A stretch of DNA of 64,000 bases from Camarhynchus parvulus (Eukaryota; Chordata; Aves; Passeriformes; Thraupidae), in NCBI RefSeq assembly GCF_901933205.1, contig NC_044576.1, positions 12,309,024 through 12,373,023 of the forward strand. Reading direction: 5' to 3'. Every line of letters starts with the position of its first letter. Positions within the stretch are counted from its first letter, which is position 1. The notes under the pieces were generated by a model that was not told the DNA's origin, did no database searches, and saw only the letters and a program-made list of their open reading frames with translations. Position numbers and translations under genes: made by a program. Below are positions 1 through 13,211 of the stretch, one piece after another.

Positions 1-1471
1 TAATGAAATGAAAAGGTAACAGAAAACAAACCAAAAGAACTCAAAAATTTGGTGACATTCTGTCTAATGCCAGGGCAGAAGTTTTACTGCCAAAGAATTT
101 TTTGTCAAATGATAATAATGGAACAAAAAAAGAAGCTACCAGTCAAGTGAAACTCCCGGCAAAATTATGACAGTTTTTGTGGCATGGAATATTTTAATAT
201 AAACACCAAGCTATTTACAAAAATCTAACAATGAACTTATGATACAGTGGAGAAGGAATGTAATGCTGAGATACTAAGCGACCATTCAAGAACAGACTCC
301 TGTATCGTGCCAAAGTTTTCATTTAGAAAGGTTATTTTTCCTCAGAGGAGCTTGACCTGTCTCTCAACAACGTCTCTTTCTCCCCTTGCCATGCTGCTGC
401 TTTCTAATGACTTCTGTTCTGGCCACAGCATGTTTTCTGCGTATTTGTTGAATATTTTACCAGTAGTGCTGCCATCCTCACCACTTGTAACAAAGACATC
501 CCAAAATATCTTTTGTTGGATCTTTCTAGAAAATATTGCAATAGTTGGCTTTGGATGAGATGATTTTTCCTCTCCATTAAGAGAAATCAGAGGGTTCTCT
601 GTGAGGCTGTATTTGCATTGGCTGTATTTAAATATAGGTCTTATTTACACTCCCTTATTTCAGCCAACTTTATGCAGGTGTTTAAGACACCTGCTATTTT
701 TCACACAAATGATACAGAAGTAAAAACGTGGATAGGCAGGCAGAATCCTTAACCCAAAACACAGATTTACTTTTTCTCAACAGCAGCGCACAAGCTACCT
801 CTGATATTTAAGCTCCCCTTTGAAGCTAGTATAATGATTTAGTAGTTAGTAGTAGTAGTTCGTAGTTCTGATTTAATATGCAAATGACATCTAGCCTGAA
901 ACCCAGTAACATTCTAGTCCCCTTCATAGTGCATTCCCAGGGAAAAAATCTGTCATAAAGAAATGAGAAAGAGTTCTGGATTAGGATACAAAAAGAATGC
1001 TGTACTTCAGTGGTTAAATGGTTCCTAACAGAAATCTGCTATGGGAATTTCATTAGAACAGTTCAAGAGATTTTCTCTAAATTTTTTTCTTGCTGCTGTA
1101 GCTACATCAGTAACTGTGAAGACACTTCAGACCTGAATCTTAGTGTGAATAGGCTACAATGCAGAGTATTGCATGTTACCCTTTTTTAATTTTCTATGTA
1201 AAAAGAAAATTTATCATCCATCCTTGAATGTTTTTTGATCAAATTCTGATATGGTATATGCAGGTTGAATGGTATCTTTTGAGAAAATGTTAGTTTCATT
1301 TCCTACTGGTACTGTGTTTAGAAAATACCAGCTTGAATTGTTGTATTTGGAATAAACCTGTGCATTCAGCAGAAGATGAGGGAGAGAAAATAGAACAGGC
1401 ACCAGCTGAAATCCAGTGACAGATACAAACTAGAAGGACTAAACCATTTGATCAGCAGTTTTGTTTGCTGC

Positions 1472-1487
1472 AAAAAAAAAAAAAAAA
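1472..1487. repeat. poly(A) run, 16 bp
   Basis: Sixteen uninterrupted A residues. No retrocopied gene could be recognised directly upstream, so it is annotated only as a simple repeat. Confidence 0.9.
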
Positions 1488-1962
1488 GTGTGAGAGCCTC
1501 TCAAAATCTTTTTTACTGCTTTCCCATGTTTCTCAGAGTTATGCGATTCATCTCAGTGAAGGCGTGCTTTAGAGAAAGACAATCTTTACAGCTAGATGAA
1601 TGGTGGCAAGACCATAGAAGCACAATTGCATGAGTCAGAAAAATATTTTGGATTCACCATTTACTTGCCCTGCATTTATTTATCTCTGTATGAACAATAT
1701 CTGATTTCAATGATGACAAAGGACATATACTTGAGGCTCACACCAGCACTCATTCCATGAGGAACTAAACTTCGTTTTGGTGCCAGCACCTGCCTACTTC
1801 AAACTCTTAAAACTTACATAATTCTGTCATATTTCTTCTTTTCAAAGGGAAAAATACCCAACATATTCATAAGCTCACCACACTGTGTCAAAAGCATAAT
1901 AAATTGATCTTATTCTCCCCCCTCTTTGTTAGCCACACTTAACCAGTCATAGCACAAAAATA

Positions 1963-1974
1963 TTGCCATGGCAA
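1963..1974. promoter_or_regulatory. 12-bp palindrome matching an RFX X-box
   Basis: TTGCCATGGCAA reads the same on both strands. With its flanks it matches 13 of 14 positions of the symmetrical X-box (GTTGCCATGGCAAC) bound by RFX-family factors. A second half-site-like stretch, GTGATGGCAAC, follows at 1981-1991. The match is seen in the sequence; binding is inferred. A 12-bp palindrome can occur by chance in 64 kb, so this is a candidate site only. Confidence 0.35.
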
Positions 1975-4900
1975 CATATAGTGATGGCAACAACAAATAG
2001 CAAAGACATGGAGAGAACATCATTTATGTACAGTCCAGAGGCTTTTACTCACTTGAAACATTGCTGAGAGATTCTGAATAACAAATTAAAATTAGCAAAT
2101 TTGCAATAGCGGAAGAGAGAAAAAGAACTCAAGGATCTTTTCAAAGAATACTCTTCTCATCTCAGACTTCTTCCATCTTTATGCACTTGTAACCCCATTT
2201 TTCTCACTCTCCCCTGCTGTGGAATGCAGAAACTTTCTGTATCTGCCACCTGGTATGTAAATCAAAAGCATTCAGGATGTCGTATGCTTTCCAAAAAACT
2301 GGAAATGCATTTAGTTGTGAAACTATAACATCTAGGTGAGAAAATCATGCCTGCAGAAAGCAACATAGTAACTGATATTTTTATGTAGAAAACAGATCTG
2401 CCCAAGACCTGATATGCTAGAGGGCGGGACAAATTCTAGTGAGATTTATGTATTTTATAACCCAAATGTAAGTCAGACAACCACTTTCTGACGAGCCATG
2501 ATGGTAGCTTGGAAGATTGCTTTCATTGTTGCTATTCAGGGAGAGAAAACCGGATGTTTGATCTTAATGAAGATCTTCTGAAATCAGACAGGTCTTAACG
2601 CATATAAAAACAGCAGTAGAGCAAAAAAAAAGGGAAAAGAAATTCAAAGATTGCTTCATCGCTTTATCAGGAACTATCTCCAGTCAGGGCGCATATGTAC
2701 AGAGGTGACACAGGCATTGGTAGCATCAGGTTAGCACGAGATAACAAACCAGTAGATCTGGATGTCTCGGTACGGATTTCAGGACGGCAAAGCACTGTTT
2801 GAGTTGGGAATGTAATACCCTGCACACACCTGATATCTCTCAGCACAGATTGCTGAATGACTGCGGGGCCTGCAAGGGTCAATTTGGCACAGAGGCCTTT
2901 ATAGGAATATTAATTGCAATGGTAGTTTCTATGGAAGTCAACAATCTCACTGCTGTCACTGAACAAAAATGAAGTAATGCCCAAAGTATTCCAATAACTA
3001 GCAGACTGGAACCTAGTTGTGTTGCCATTCCCATTATTTTTACAACTCTAAAAGTTTCAGGATATAAACTGCTCTGTTTTAACCTAGGAAGATCACACAA
3101 AAATTCTTATTAGTCTTGGATCTGAACATCAATACAGAAGAAACACCTGACACCAAAGCCAAGTGCACTACTTAAGGATATTCAGAAGTCATGCAGTTCA
3201 CAAAACCAACAGAAATATTTCTCCCTCTCTCACTTATTTGCTTGCTATGGGGAATAATGATTTCTCACTGGGTGGAATTATGATGTTTGACTTGGCAACG
3301 CAGTGGAAGCATCATACTGCTTATAATGAAGGCCCAAAGTGCTGTTTCTATTATTGGTAGCTGGTTATGTCACCACAATGTTCTCACATGTCAAGAGCAG
3401 GTGTCCTCACTGTTGATTATAAATAAAATCATTAGCAGTCAGAACTTGGATTTAAAAGGAAAGAAGCAGCAAGGGACTAACTCCTGCACCTCCAAAGAAC
3501 AGAATGTATCTGGGATCATTTAGCTGTGAAAAGCAAGTGAAAGTTCTATCAAAACTAGAGGGACGAGAAACCAAATTTGCACACAAAAAACTAGCGGTAG
3601 GAATGGAAAGAAAGGCAGGAATGAGAAAATTGAGAGGGGAGCTTGAATGGAAAACAAAGGACTACTTAAATTCCTTCAGTATAAAGTTAAAAGTAATCTA
3701 GAAACTGGGTGAATTCCAGATCCTTGAAAATCAAATTCAGTTCCTAAAATACAAGCCCAGATGGTTGATGGGTGTAAACAAATGCAACTTCATCGGTCCA
3801 GAGGGAACAGTATCAATGTATACCAGCTGAGGTTTTGGCAAACCCACCTTCTGAGGTTCAATCAACACCCACAGGTTCTCAGGTCAGTGGACAGAGATTT
3901 GTAAGATTCATTCCCAACCTACTGTGATGACAAACAGATAAAATAACCATTTGTGAGGTAATGAGGAGATCATTGCTCACTACAATCATTTTTCACTTCA
4001 TTTTTCATGCTAGAAAATTTTACATATTAATATCACCAAACCCATATTTTGGCAGACTCCACTGGATCTTGCCTGCCAGCTTCTTTCTATGACTTACCAA
4101 ATAAGTTATGTACATGCTACTGCAGAATGAATTTTAGATAATTATTGGCCTCAGAGAAGTACAGTTGATTTGAATTATTTTAAGAAAGAAAATATGATCT
4201 GCACCAACAGGCCTATAGAAACACATCTTCTCAATGCATTAATACCAGAGATCTATCTTTTGTGCCTCATCTGTAGATCTGATGTTGGCTTGGAGTAACA
4301 ATTACAAGCAGAAAGGGAGTATTTCAGTCTCACACATTGATTTAGCTGTTGGACTCTGCCCTGAGAATGCAAATTAGGCTACTGCTTGAGTGAATGACAT
4401 CTGTGCAACTGGTAAAAATGCACATGTAACTGAACAAATACCATTGACTTCAGCCAAGTCAGCAACAGCTCATTAGGGACAACAAGTAGAAAGAATTCTT
4501 AACTAAGACACTGAAAGCATCAAGTCCTGTGGCATTGCTTCTCAGGTCTTACGTGCTCAGAGAAGTCTAACAACTTGATCAAGGATATGATGGATGGCAA
4601 AGTGCTATAAGGGCCAACTCTCTGCTAGCTCCCACCAGCACATCTGATTATTCCCCAGAAGGGAAATCACTCTGTGTAATGTATTTCTCTGCATATCATG
4701 GTGTTTATTTCTCTAACTTTAGATTTGTAGACAAAGTGGGCAGAGGGAGTGGAAAATGGGGAAAGTAAGAACTATTATACATAACAGGTGAAGGGAGACG
4801 AGAGAGTAGAAGCACTTTTAGCTCCTAAAGGTGGTTGTTTATTGGGTTTTTTCACTTTCTTGTCTCCATCGTCATCAATAAAAACATATTTCCTGAAGAG

Positions 4901-7900
4901 AAGTGAGGAAGATGTAGGGAACACAGCAAACCAGTGCAAGCTTTCTCCATGACAATGCTTCCAGGTAATGGAATATGACACTAATTTTAATTCAAGGCAT
5001 AAGTCACAATAACCAGAACACATACTTGACATCTGAAAAAAATTCCAAAGCTGAGCAAAATACTGGCTTTGATATTTATAGTAGGAAGTAGAAACATTTG
5101 GTTAAATGAAAATTTTGCTGGAGACAGTTGCATATGGATTATTCTAGAATCAAACTATTTTTTAAGAAAAAAATGCAGCTGTAATACATAACCATAAGCA
5201 AGCCACAGCCATTTAAAACATCTAGTACAGACAGCAATGTGAATTGAATACTAGCAACATCTGGTTGAAGACATTTGGTTTCCACAGGTTTTCCTAGTCA
5301 GTTTAAATACCTTGAGCAGGTGCTAGCTGTCCCTTTTGAAAATCAATGCCCCATATGTAAGAGGCACAACCTGAACTTCCACTAGAAAACTAAGTTATGC
5401 ACAACTACTTGCGGTTTTTCTCCTTCCACAACCTTGGGAAGTATGTTTTACACCACTAGGTAGTGTTAAATTTGGCATATCATTAAGTAACATGTGTCTT
5501 TGCAACCCTATTTTAAAGCATTATCACCAGATAAGTTTATAACCTAAATAAATGCATATAACTATCAAAACAACAGAGCAAACTTGCTGAGTCCTCTCTT
5601 CTGGCTGCTTGAGGGACACTTCAAGTCCTTTGTGCCAAAAGCATAGTTTTATTTCTCCAAGCCTCCAAGGACACCAAGAAGTCAATTGTTTCTGGAGGCT
5701 GAGAAGGGGGGAATGCTACCACCCTAAACCTACGATATTTGAATTAATGAAGGCTTTGGAATAAAGGGATACAAGACACCAAGGGAAATACCATCACTAA
5801 GGAGTCCAGAACTGCTTCATGTACAGTCACATGGAGAACCTGCAGGGCTTGTGGTCCAGCCTCAGGGTGAGCCTCAGGTGACTTTTGACTTGCAGGAAAA
5901 TCCCTATCCTTTTATTTGGCTGTACTTAGGTTTTGAGCAGAACTTGCCTAGAAACAGCCATGTATCTGAGTAGTGTGTAGGGCCTAAATTCTGGTCTGGG
6001 CCACTCCTCTAGTTACAAAATAATGAAAGGAAACAAAGATTTGTAATGAATTTCGTCCATAATATTGAAGTTGCTTTGGAAGAACATACTTTAGTAACCC
6101 AGCACAAGCAGTTCAATATATAAAAATGACACTGATTTTCAGCTAGGAATGTGTAACCTATGGTGCTATGATTTTGATATTGAAAACATATTAAAAGATA
6201 TTAAAGAATACTTTAAAAGTCTCTAATTTCCTTAATAAACCTTACTGATGACTTGCAGGAGAATTTGCAACTAGACATTTCAGACATATCATCAGTCTCT
6301 ATGCTTTGCTGCACACTTGGGCTTCTTACTGTTTTATAAAAAACATTGAGTCTGAAGGTTGTTTGGGTTCGTTTTCTTAAATACATAAAGTATTTTTCTT
6401 TACTTTCTCAGGGTCTAAGTACATTCTATGTAGCAAGAATTAAGCTAATTTTTGTTTGCAGGCTGACAAAATTCACATTCCAATTGTCTTTCTGGCAATA
6501 ACAATTGTTCTGTCAAAGCTTCTGAAGCTAGTTCTGAGTTTGCTTTTTTATGTCATTTTATTTGTGAATGACATGCTACTGCCCATCATTATCAGGCACA
6601 TTAATAAACACCCAAGTGTATACTTTACATGCATGCATTTGTTAAAGGACTTCATATTAGCATCAAGGATACTCCTCCTCTGGAAAGACAAGAAAAGATA
6701 CTCATAGAGCACATTTTAAGATGTTTTAAAACTCACTTTAGAGATGCAACACTATTCTTCCAAAGGCAGCATTAGCACCGAATTGCAGAAACATGACTTC
6801 CAAATAACCCCAAAGCTCTAAGATGACCCACTAACATGAAGTTCACTTTGGGAAGAAAGACAATCCTTGGGATAGCATGGAAAAATCCAAATGTAGGGCT
6901 AAATCCTAACAGTATCCTGGGAGTGCTGGAACTCTGTAGGGCCTCCAGACCTCCAAAGCTTTGGGCATATACAAACTCTAATAGGCTTTGCAGTAACACT
7001 CTCTGGTCAGTTCTCATTTACCTGTTGAAATGATCCACAATTCCTGGAGGCCTACCTGGCCTCCAAAGCAAAACAATTCTTTAGAACTGAGATCAGGACC
7101 CTCAGAGGTGGCCTCTTTCAGCCAATGAAAACAAAATGCAGCTGCAAGTTTGGTTTAGCTATGGTGACTGGAATGCAGAGCTATTGCCCCAAGCTCTTCA
7201 GGAGAAGAGAAATGGGTACGCTGAGACTTCTCTGTTGCCTCTTACAGCATTCTCCTCCCTGTGTGGTACTGCCTACCTACCTCTCAGCAAATGCAATCAT
7301 TCACTCCTATCTGCAAAGAACAAGGAGTTAAAGGGTATCAGCTGACAGAATTCCTGGAACTATAGACCAACACAGTTTATTAAAGAGTATTTACTTTTCT
7401 GTTGCTAATGTTGCAAATAAGAAAAAAAGAAGTATTAAAATTGCATATGACATCTGATATATGAAAAGCAGTGGTCTTCCTAGTTCTTCCATGTGGTTTA
7501 TACCTCTTATCATAAAGACTTCAGAACTGCACAGCAGTATTTCTGACTCACATTCCTGAGCTCCTGGAGGCAGCCTGCAGCCCAGTGAAGCTGGAATAAA
7601 TATGTTCTAAAGTAACATCAGCAAACTTTTAAAGTGAGCTCTTTAAATTCAAGAGTCTAAAAGAAAAAATAGCTTGTCAGGTGTTTGATACCAAGCTTTC
7701 AAAGTTTTAGCGCATGACAATACTTTCTCACTATTTAAAAAATGCTTATAGTGAAAAAAACAGGAGTTCCACACACTTTTTCTATTTTCATATGGGATTT
7801 GCTCATTATTGGTGTCAGCAAATGAGCAAAGGAGAAAAATATCCTTGCTGCAGATCCTATATTCTTGCCAAAACTATGCAAGTAAAACTTAACCTTTTTG

Positions 7901-9124
7901 AATGAATCACAGCAAACATAGAAGAAATTCACTTGCTCTTGTCTTGTGTCCTCCTCCAGAATAAGCTTTTTGACTTTGCCATTTTGTACAAAAACACAAC
8001 AAAAATCTTATATAGCCAGGAAAGTATTCCTAAATTATATTTATAACTTTTGGACAGACTGAAATCGTTCTCAGAAGCAGATCTCTCAAAAGTTGTTAGG
8101 TTGGTTTTTCTTTTTCAAATGCTTCTTGTATTTCTCTTTCCTTAATACATCAAAACAAAAGGAACAGATGTTAACATACCTCAGCCAAAACTCAAGTAAG
8201 CCCTTATGGTCAGGTCTAGCAAGCCAGGAAAGATATCACTACAGTGGAAATAATTTCAAAACTGATAAATGAACACAGGAACATATAACACTACACAATG
8301 TCTGTAGGACAATCCTCTTGGTAGTGGACATATCTGACTCTTGTGCACTTTTGTAAAGTATGTCAAAATAATTTTCATTTCCATGTTAAGGATAGACACA
8401 GCAACTGTGTCCTCTCTCCATGTAGTCTACAGGCCAAGTGCCACCTTAACTTAGAACAGTTAAAACCTACAGGATGGCCAGCAATACTGGCATAAAAACT
8501 GGCATCACTATTTGGCATGTCATGGTAAAATAATGGCAGGTCTATAAAGGATGAGGCTTGCTGCATAACACCTAATTTTTAATTGTCTTCACAGTCCAAT
8601 TCTGCTTCTTTGAAAATGACTTTGTAGGACTCACTTGGTCTACTCTATACCAATATGTCCAGTGTACAAACTCTTCCATTATTCAGTAACTGTCGCCAAC
8701 ACAAGCAGAAATCTGCAACTTAATTTCATGTATGTGCTGCTCATATCACTGCTGGCAATAAAAGGTTTTGCAATATCAAATCAGGGCCTCAAAACACAGC
8801 TATTTCAGCAGCTGTTCTTTATTACCACCCTGTTTGTTGGCTAATGAGAATGTCAGGAAATTTCTGTCTTATTGTAGACCGGGTAAAGCAATCCTGTGCA
8901 ACATCTTTAAGTAATGCTGTCATATGCATAATGCCCTTCCTTTTCAAAGCTCTATCATTCCTAGCAGTTAGTCATTGGAATTTAGCTGGATGTCAAGCTC
9001 TTTGCATATAACAGTAGTACATAGGGTCTCATGCCTTAAAAGCATAGTTTTGTTATTTAACACACAACAGCAGAACTGAAGACATTCAATATGTGCAACA
9101 ACCTAAATCTGTAGGAAGAAGCTC

Positions 9125-9212
9125 TGGAATGACTCCACTCAAACAGGGAGGTTGACCAGATGACCCACTGTGGTCCCTTCGTATTTGACCTATCCTGTGA
9201 CTCTGTGATTTT
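9125..9212 (+). mobile_element. CR1 LINE, 3' tail fragment (plus orientation)
   Basis: The stretch matches the well-known end of avian CR1 elements in order: a 'ctcaaacaggga' segment, 'ggttgaccagatgac', 'ggtcccttc', and the terminal near-tandem octamers 'ctgtgactctgtgat' that replace a poly(A) tail in CR1. Only the last ~90 bp are clear. The copy has substitutions throughout (for example 'cttcgtatttgacc' where 'cttccaacc' is usual), so it is old and 5'-truncated like most CR1 copies. It has no coding capacity. The upstream boundary is uncertain and the element may reach back towards 9060. Confidence 0.85.
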
Positions 9213-12159
9213 CATATTAATAAAAAGTGCAGAGAGAAAGGCAGCATCAATATGCAGATTAAAAGGAGGAAAAATAAAAACCATGGGGATTTTTAGGCTA
9301 AACCTGACTGATTCTACAATAGAAGGATCATTAGATTGTCTTTATCTGGTTGTTTATGCCATGCTATTTCAACAATATGTAGCTGAATTAAAAAAAAAAA
9401 AAAAAGGAAATATTGGAAATACTTAAGCAGGAAAGCTCAAAGCTGTGTCTAAAAACACAAAAAAGGCCTCTCTTTTTTTTCTAAATAGTATTTAAAGTTC
9501 CATAGAATATGAGTTATGTCTGGCTGTCTGCTACAAGCTGCTTCTCAGCACCACAATCTTGGAAATAGCTTTCCTATACTAACCCTATATTGAAAGACTG
9601 AAAACAACTTTTATTAGAAGCAGTTCAAACTTCCAAATGTTCTTTATGTACAGGATAATTCGAAGTCAGCTATTTACTGGTGTCTTCCTGCTTTATGCAG
9701 GAAGAACTCTTAGATCAGCAGTAGTCTAAACTGTACAAAGATGCACATAATTTATATATTTTACCCAGCCCTACCTAGCAGCGCAGGGTGAGTGCTGAGG
9801 TACCACTATATTGTTTAGACAAAAAAGTTGTGAAGTCAAGAAAGAGGCCACTACTCTAGAGCATTTTCTCAACCTGGATCAATGAATCAAAAATTATATT
9901 AGCAAAGAGATGCATGATCCAGACAAGAATATGAAGTCATAAGCCCTTTCTACCTAAAGGCACCAGATCTTTCTTTTGAGCTGTGCAAAAACTTGTGCTA
10001 CCTGTTTTCTTTTTGGTGGCCCACAGGAAGGAAGTTTGCAGTATCAGCCAGGAGCATGTTGCCCCAGGTTGCTATAATGTCAAAATCCAACTACTGGATG
10101 AAAATACAGACAGAACTAGGACAATCAGTTCAACAGGATGGCTGTATAATGATGGCTACTACATATGCTACATGGCAAAAAAAATCAGAGGCAGAGAAAA
10201 TTATGAACTGCGCTTTTCTCCTCCTCTGTTACCACATTTTTAGAAGACAGACTCAAAAGAAATTAGGGCAGAAGCTGTAATTCTGAAAGTGACAGCAAGG
10301 GCAAGAGCCTCTGTCCAAGATTTTAACAAAAATTCATAGCTTCACACTGATTTTTACCTTTTATTGGTACCAAGAGATTTACCTTGAATTCACATTGCCT
10401 CCATATTTATCACCTTTCTTTTCCATTTTTTATTTCAGACTCTCCATTTGATGACATGTGTTTGTAGATTATATTTTTATTGCAGTGGATCTGATTTTGT
10501 CTGTTTGAATGGTCTGGCAAAATTCAAAGAGGCTTATGGCACAAAATGAATAGAGTTAATTAACTACTATCTGTATTCTAGATGGAAAGGTCTTACTTCA
10601 GCAGTCCATCAGTATGATTGGCTCTGTATTGTAGCTTCAGTAGAAAATGCCATAAAGGATTACTAATTAAAGCCAATTCTGTAAAGCAGACTTAAGTGTT
10701 GATCCAACACATGAATTAATCACTTATACAAACTTGTTCTGCTGGTTTAACAGGTTTTTAAGGTTTTGAAGCTTTGTATTGTCAGCTCATCCCTCAAGCT
10801 AGACAGCATCTAGCCAGAATTTTGGTTCATTCAAAAGAAATTCAATCCTTCTGACTTGCCAGGCTGAACTCAAATTTCTGTGACAAATTCATCAGATTGT
10901 GGGTCCAGCATCAAATAACACGGAACTAGAGTCTCAAGCTCCAAATGAAAAGGTAAGGGTCTGGAGACAATCTTAAAACCCTGTGTTGGCTCTCTGTATC
11001 AGAGATCCATGAAGGAAAGCCAGAATTTCAAGCAAGTTCACTGAGTAAAATGCGTATCACTATCAAACAGTGTCTTGTATGAGATAATTTGCTTCACATT
11101 TTGAAAATAGTAATTATATGAAAAAGTCTTTACCAGATTTGCCTTTCTTGTGTACATCCACAGTTCTGCTCTCCTGACAGTGCAGAAATTGAATTCCATA
11201 GGCTGGGCTGCCAGAATGTCCTTCACTCTGGCACACATACATTCAGATTCTAACTTCCATAACATGTAAGCTTAGTGCCCTGCATTTTTCAAATTACTAA
11301 TATGTAAAGAAGATAAGACGGAAGCATTTTGAAACCAAAAACCAGACCCATCAATAAAATATCTACACACACTGCAAGTCTGCAGGCCTTCTCAGATCCC
11401 CTCTTCTAAATCCAGCCCTTCCTCCACAGTTCCAGACCTATCTGATTTATCTCTTTCTGCATCCTGTTGCACTCTATGTCATGTGTATGTATAAAACATA
11501 CAGATACATAAGAACACACATAAATCTTTTTTATAGAGAGAAATCTCCCCAAAGGCAGTATGCTGCAGACTCTAAGTCAATCTATTCTAATCTGATCTTC
11601 ATCTGTAATGGTTTTCTTGGCTGCAGCCATCAAGGAAACATCCTGGCAGGTGGGAAAGAATGAAAACATATAACATTTGTTTCTAATGGTTCCTTTGCAC
11701 CATGTAGTTTTGACTTTCCAGTACAGAAAAGCCTGAAAACTCCATGAATTATGACTGGACTTAGAACTGACCTCCAATGCAAACTTAGATCTGCACAGCT
11801 GAGAACTCCCTAAAAAATGAACATAAAGATGTCAGAAACTTCCTAAAATATCTTTAAAATCATTGAAGCAAAGTTGAAACTGAACTTTTCTACCTAAGAA
11901 CAAAGCTGAAGTTGTTTTTTCCATATAACCATTTCATCAAATAGAAAGTCTTTTCTATTTCTAAGACTTTTCCTTCCTTTCTCAGTACACAAGTTTCAAG
12001 TCACCCAAATTGGTTTTCTATTAGGAACTAAGACCACAAGCTCCTAGGAATCCATGTTTTGTCAGATTTTCGCTCCCTGTTGCCAAACTTAGTGCCTTAC
12101 TAATTGCCTGGGGCTGCAGTGCTTTGCTTATAGAAACAAATTATTTTCTTGATGGAACA
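9213..12159. other. AT-rich non-coding DNA, no gene recognised
   Basis: It contains a 16-bp poly(A) run at 9390-9405 and otherwise unique-looking sequence. Overlapping plus-strand frames at 9983-10280 follow a good acceptor-like sequence (pyrimidine tract ending CCCACAG at 10026), but no matching donor or known domain was found, so no exon is called. The minus-strand frames at 11038-11265 and 11577-11777 show nothing recognisable. Confidence 0.65.
9390..9405. repeat. poly(A) run, 16 bp
   Basis: Sixteen A residues about 180 bp downstream of the CR1 tail. CR1 does not end in poly(A), so this is probably an independent simple repeat. Confidence 0.9.
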
Positions 12160-12345
12160 GCAGGATTTGCACCTGCAGAGACTCTGCTTAGGAAGCCTGG
12201 CAAGCAATCAAGTGGGCAGCTGGGGAGCCTTGCTGCCCAGCAGTCTGCAGGACAGTCCCTGGAAAGCCAGGATGCCTGTCAGGTTGCCTGTCAGCTGGTG
12301 GGCAGCTTGCTGGCAAGGGGGCTGGCAAAAAAACAACACTCCAGG
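12160..12345. repeat. GC-rich degenerate repeat block (gcctgtcag / ctggcaag words)
   Basis: This is a GC-rich island in AT-rich DNA, built from recurring short words. A 12-bp near-tandem pair (gatgcctgtcag, gttgcctgtcag) lies at 12271-12294. 'gctggcaag'-like words recur, and a 'gggcagc...gctgccc' inverted pair lies near 12216-12240. The repetition is too decayed to define a unit or array length. It explains the overlapping plus-strand frames of about 75 codons, which are rich in Gln, Ala and Ser. It could be an old minisatellite or the remains of a GC-rich transposable element. Confidence 0.45.
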
Positions 12346-12411
12346 ACAGCTTAGTCTATCTATCTCCTAACCTGGCTTCTGCCAGTAACCTTGATGAATC
12401 AACACACTGAT

Positions 12412-12424
12412 AAAAAAAAAAAAA
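12412..12424. repeat. poly(A) run, 13 bp
   Basis: Thirteen A residues after 'acactgat'. It is a simple repeat with no recognised source. Confidence 0.85.
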
Positions 12425-13102
12425 TCTGTTCTGTGACATCAACATTTAACAACAAATGAAGTAGATCAGAAAAAAACTTTTTAAAATGGTAACCACAATA
12501 TTCCTAGATCCCTGAGCCCGCAGAAAGAAAATCAGCTCGAGGTTAAGCCAACATATCTTGCACATGTTGCACTGTGGAAAATAACTGAGAGCAGAGCAGT
12601 AAGAAACCCCCAGCAGTACCCTGGTTATGTGTAATGTAATGTCTGCACACATTGGTCAGGGTTGCTCTGGGGCTTGTTCTTTGAAAGGCCACGGCTGTAA
12701 TTCACCTTCATTCACACACCTCGTAAAATTGCAGAGCTGAGTTACTAACAGAGGTAACCACTTATTCTTTTGACCACTAAAACAATAAAAAGTCAGTTTG
12801 ATTTTAATTTATTAACTGAAGGGAGGTTTGTGGTCACAGATTAGTCCTCTCTGGGAGGCACTGCAGAACCCAAGCAACACTTGGTCTGGCACACAATAGA
12901 TGTGCTACAAAACCCTGCTGATGAACAGATAAAGTGAAATAGACACCAAAAATCTGCTTGTTGCTTTAAACCACACTCTTCAGAGCCACAGGCAGCTTTC
13001 TATCAGAGGGTCAGACCACGCCAAACAGGAATGCCCACATCATCACGTGAGAAAAAGGTTTCATCTCATCTATTACTCAACAGGTTTGCCCAGTTTTCTT
13101 TC

Positions 13103-13126
13103 TTTTTTTTTTTTTTTTTTTTTTTT
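13103..13126. repeat. poly(T) tract, 24 bp
   Basis: Twenty-four consecutive T residues, about 85 bp left of the LTR boundary at 13212. It lies outside the LTR and its target-site duplication, so it belongs to the pre-insertion locus. Confidence 0.95.
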
Positions 13127-13205
13127 GTCAAATTGATCTGACTGCTGTAGCTGCCAGGAGAAGAGAAACTAATAGAAACTAATGTTTTCACTGAGCTTTC
13201 TGGTT

Positions 13206-13211
13206 GGCTTC
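13206..13211. repeat. left target-site duplication of the solo LTR (ggcttc)
   Basis: The hexamer GGCTTC sits directly before the TG terminus at 13212. An identical hexamer directly follows the CA terminus at 13982. Six-base duplications are typical of alpha- and betaretrovirus-like (class II) integrases. The exact match implies a fairly young or well-preserved insertion. Confidence 0.85.

Larger units (their letters stand above)
1..9124. other. AT-rich non-coding DNA, no gene recognised
   Basis: I see no gene in this stretch. Open frames reach only 103 codons (247-558, plus strand) and look like random AT-rich translation: many Leu, Ile, Phe and Lys, no domain motif, no paired splice signals. 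The stretch holds a short (TAG)n run around 839-866, a poly(A) run at 1472-1487 and a palindromic X-box-like site at 1963-1974. A weakly hydrophobic minus-strand frame at 2879-3100 is discussed as a finding. No CR1 tail, LTR terminus or tRNA-like fold was recognised. It may be intron or intergenic; the sequence does not decide. Confidence 0.7.

Noticed and set aside
6456..6707. Very hydrophobic 83-codon frame resembling a membrane protein
   Set aside because: AT-rich DNA yields Leu/Ile/Phe-rich frames by composition; no start context, splice sites or motif.
6939..7070. Two similar 'gcctcc/ctccaaagc' words about 110 bp apart
   Set aside because: Short and imperfect; no repeat unit or flanking structure could be defined.
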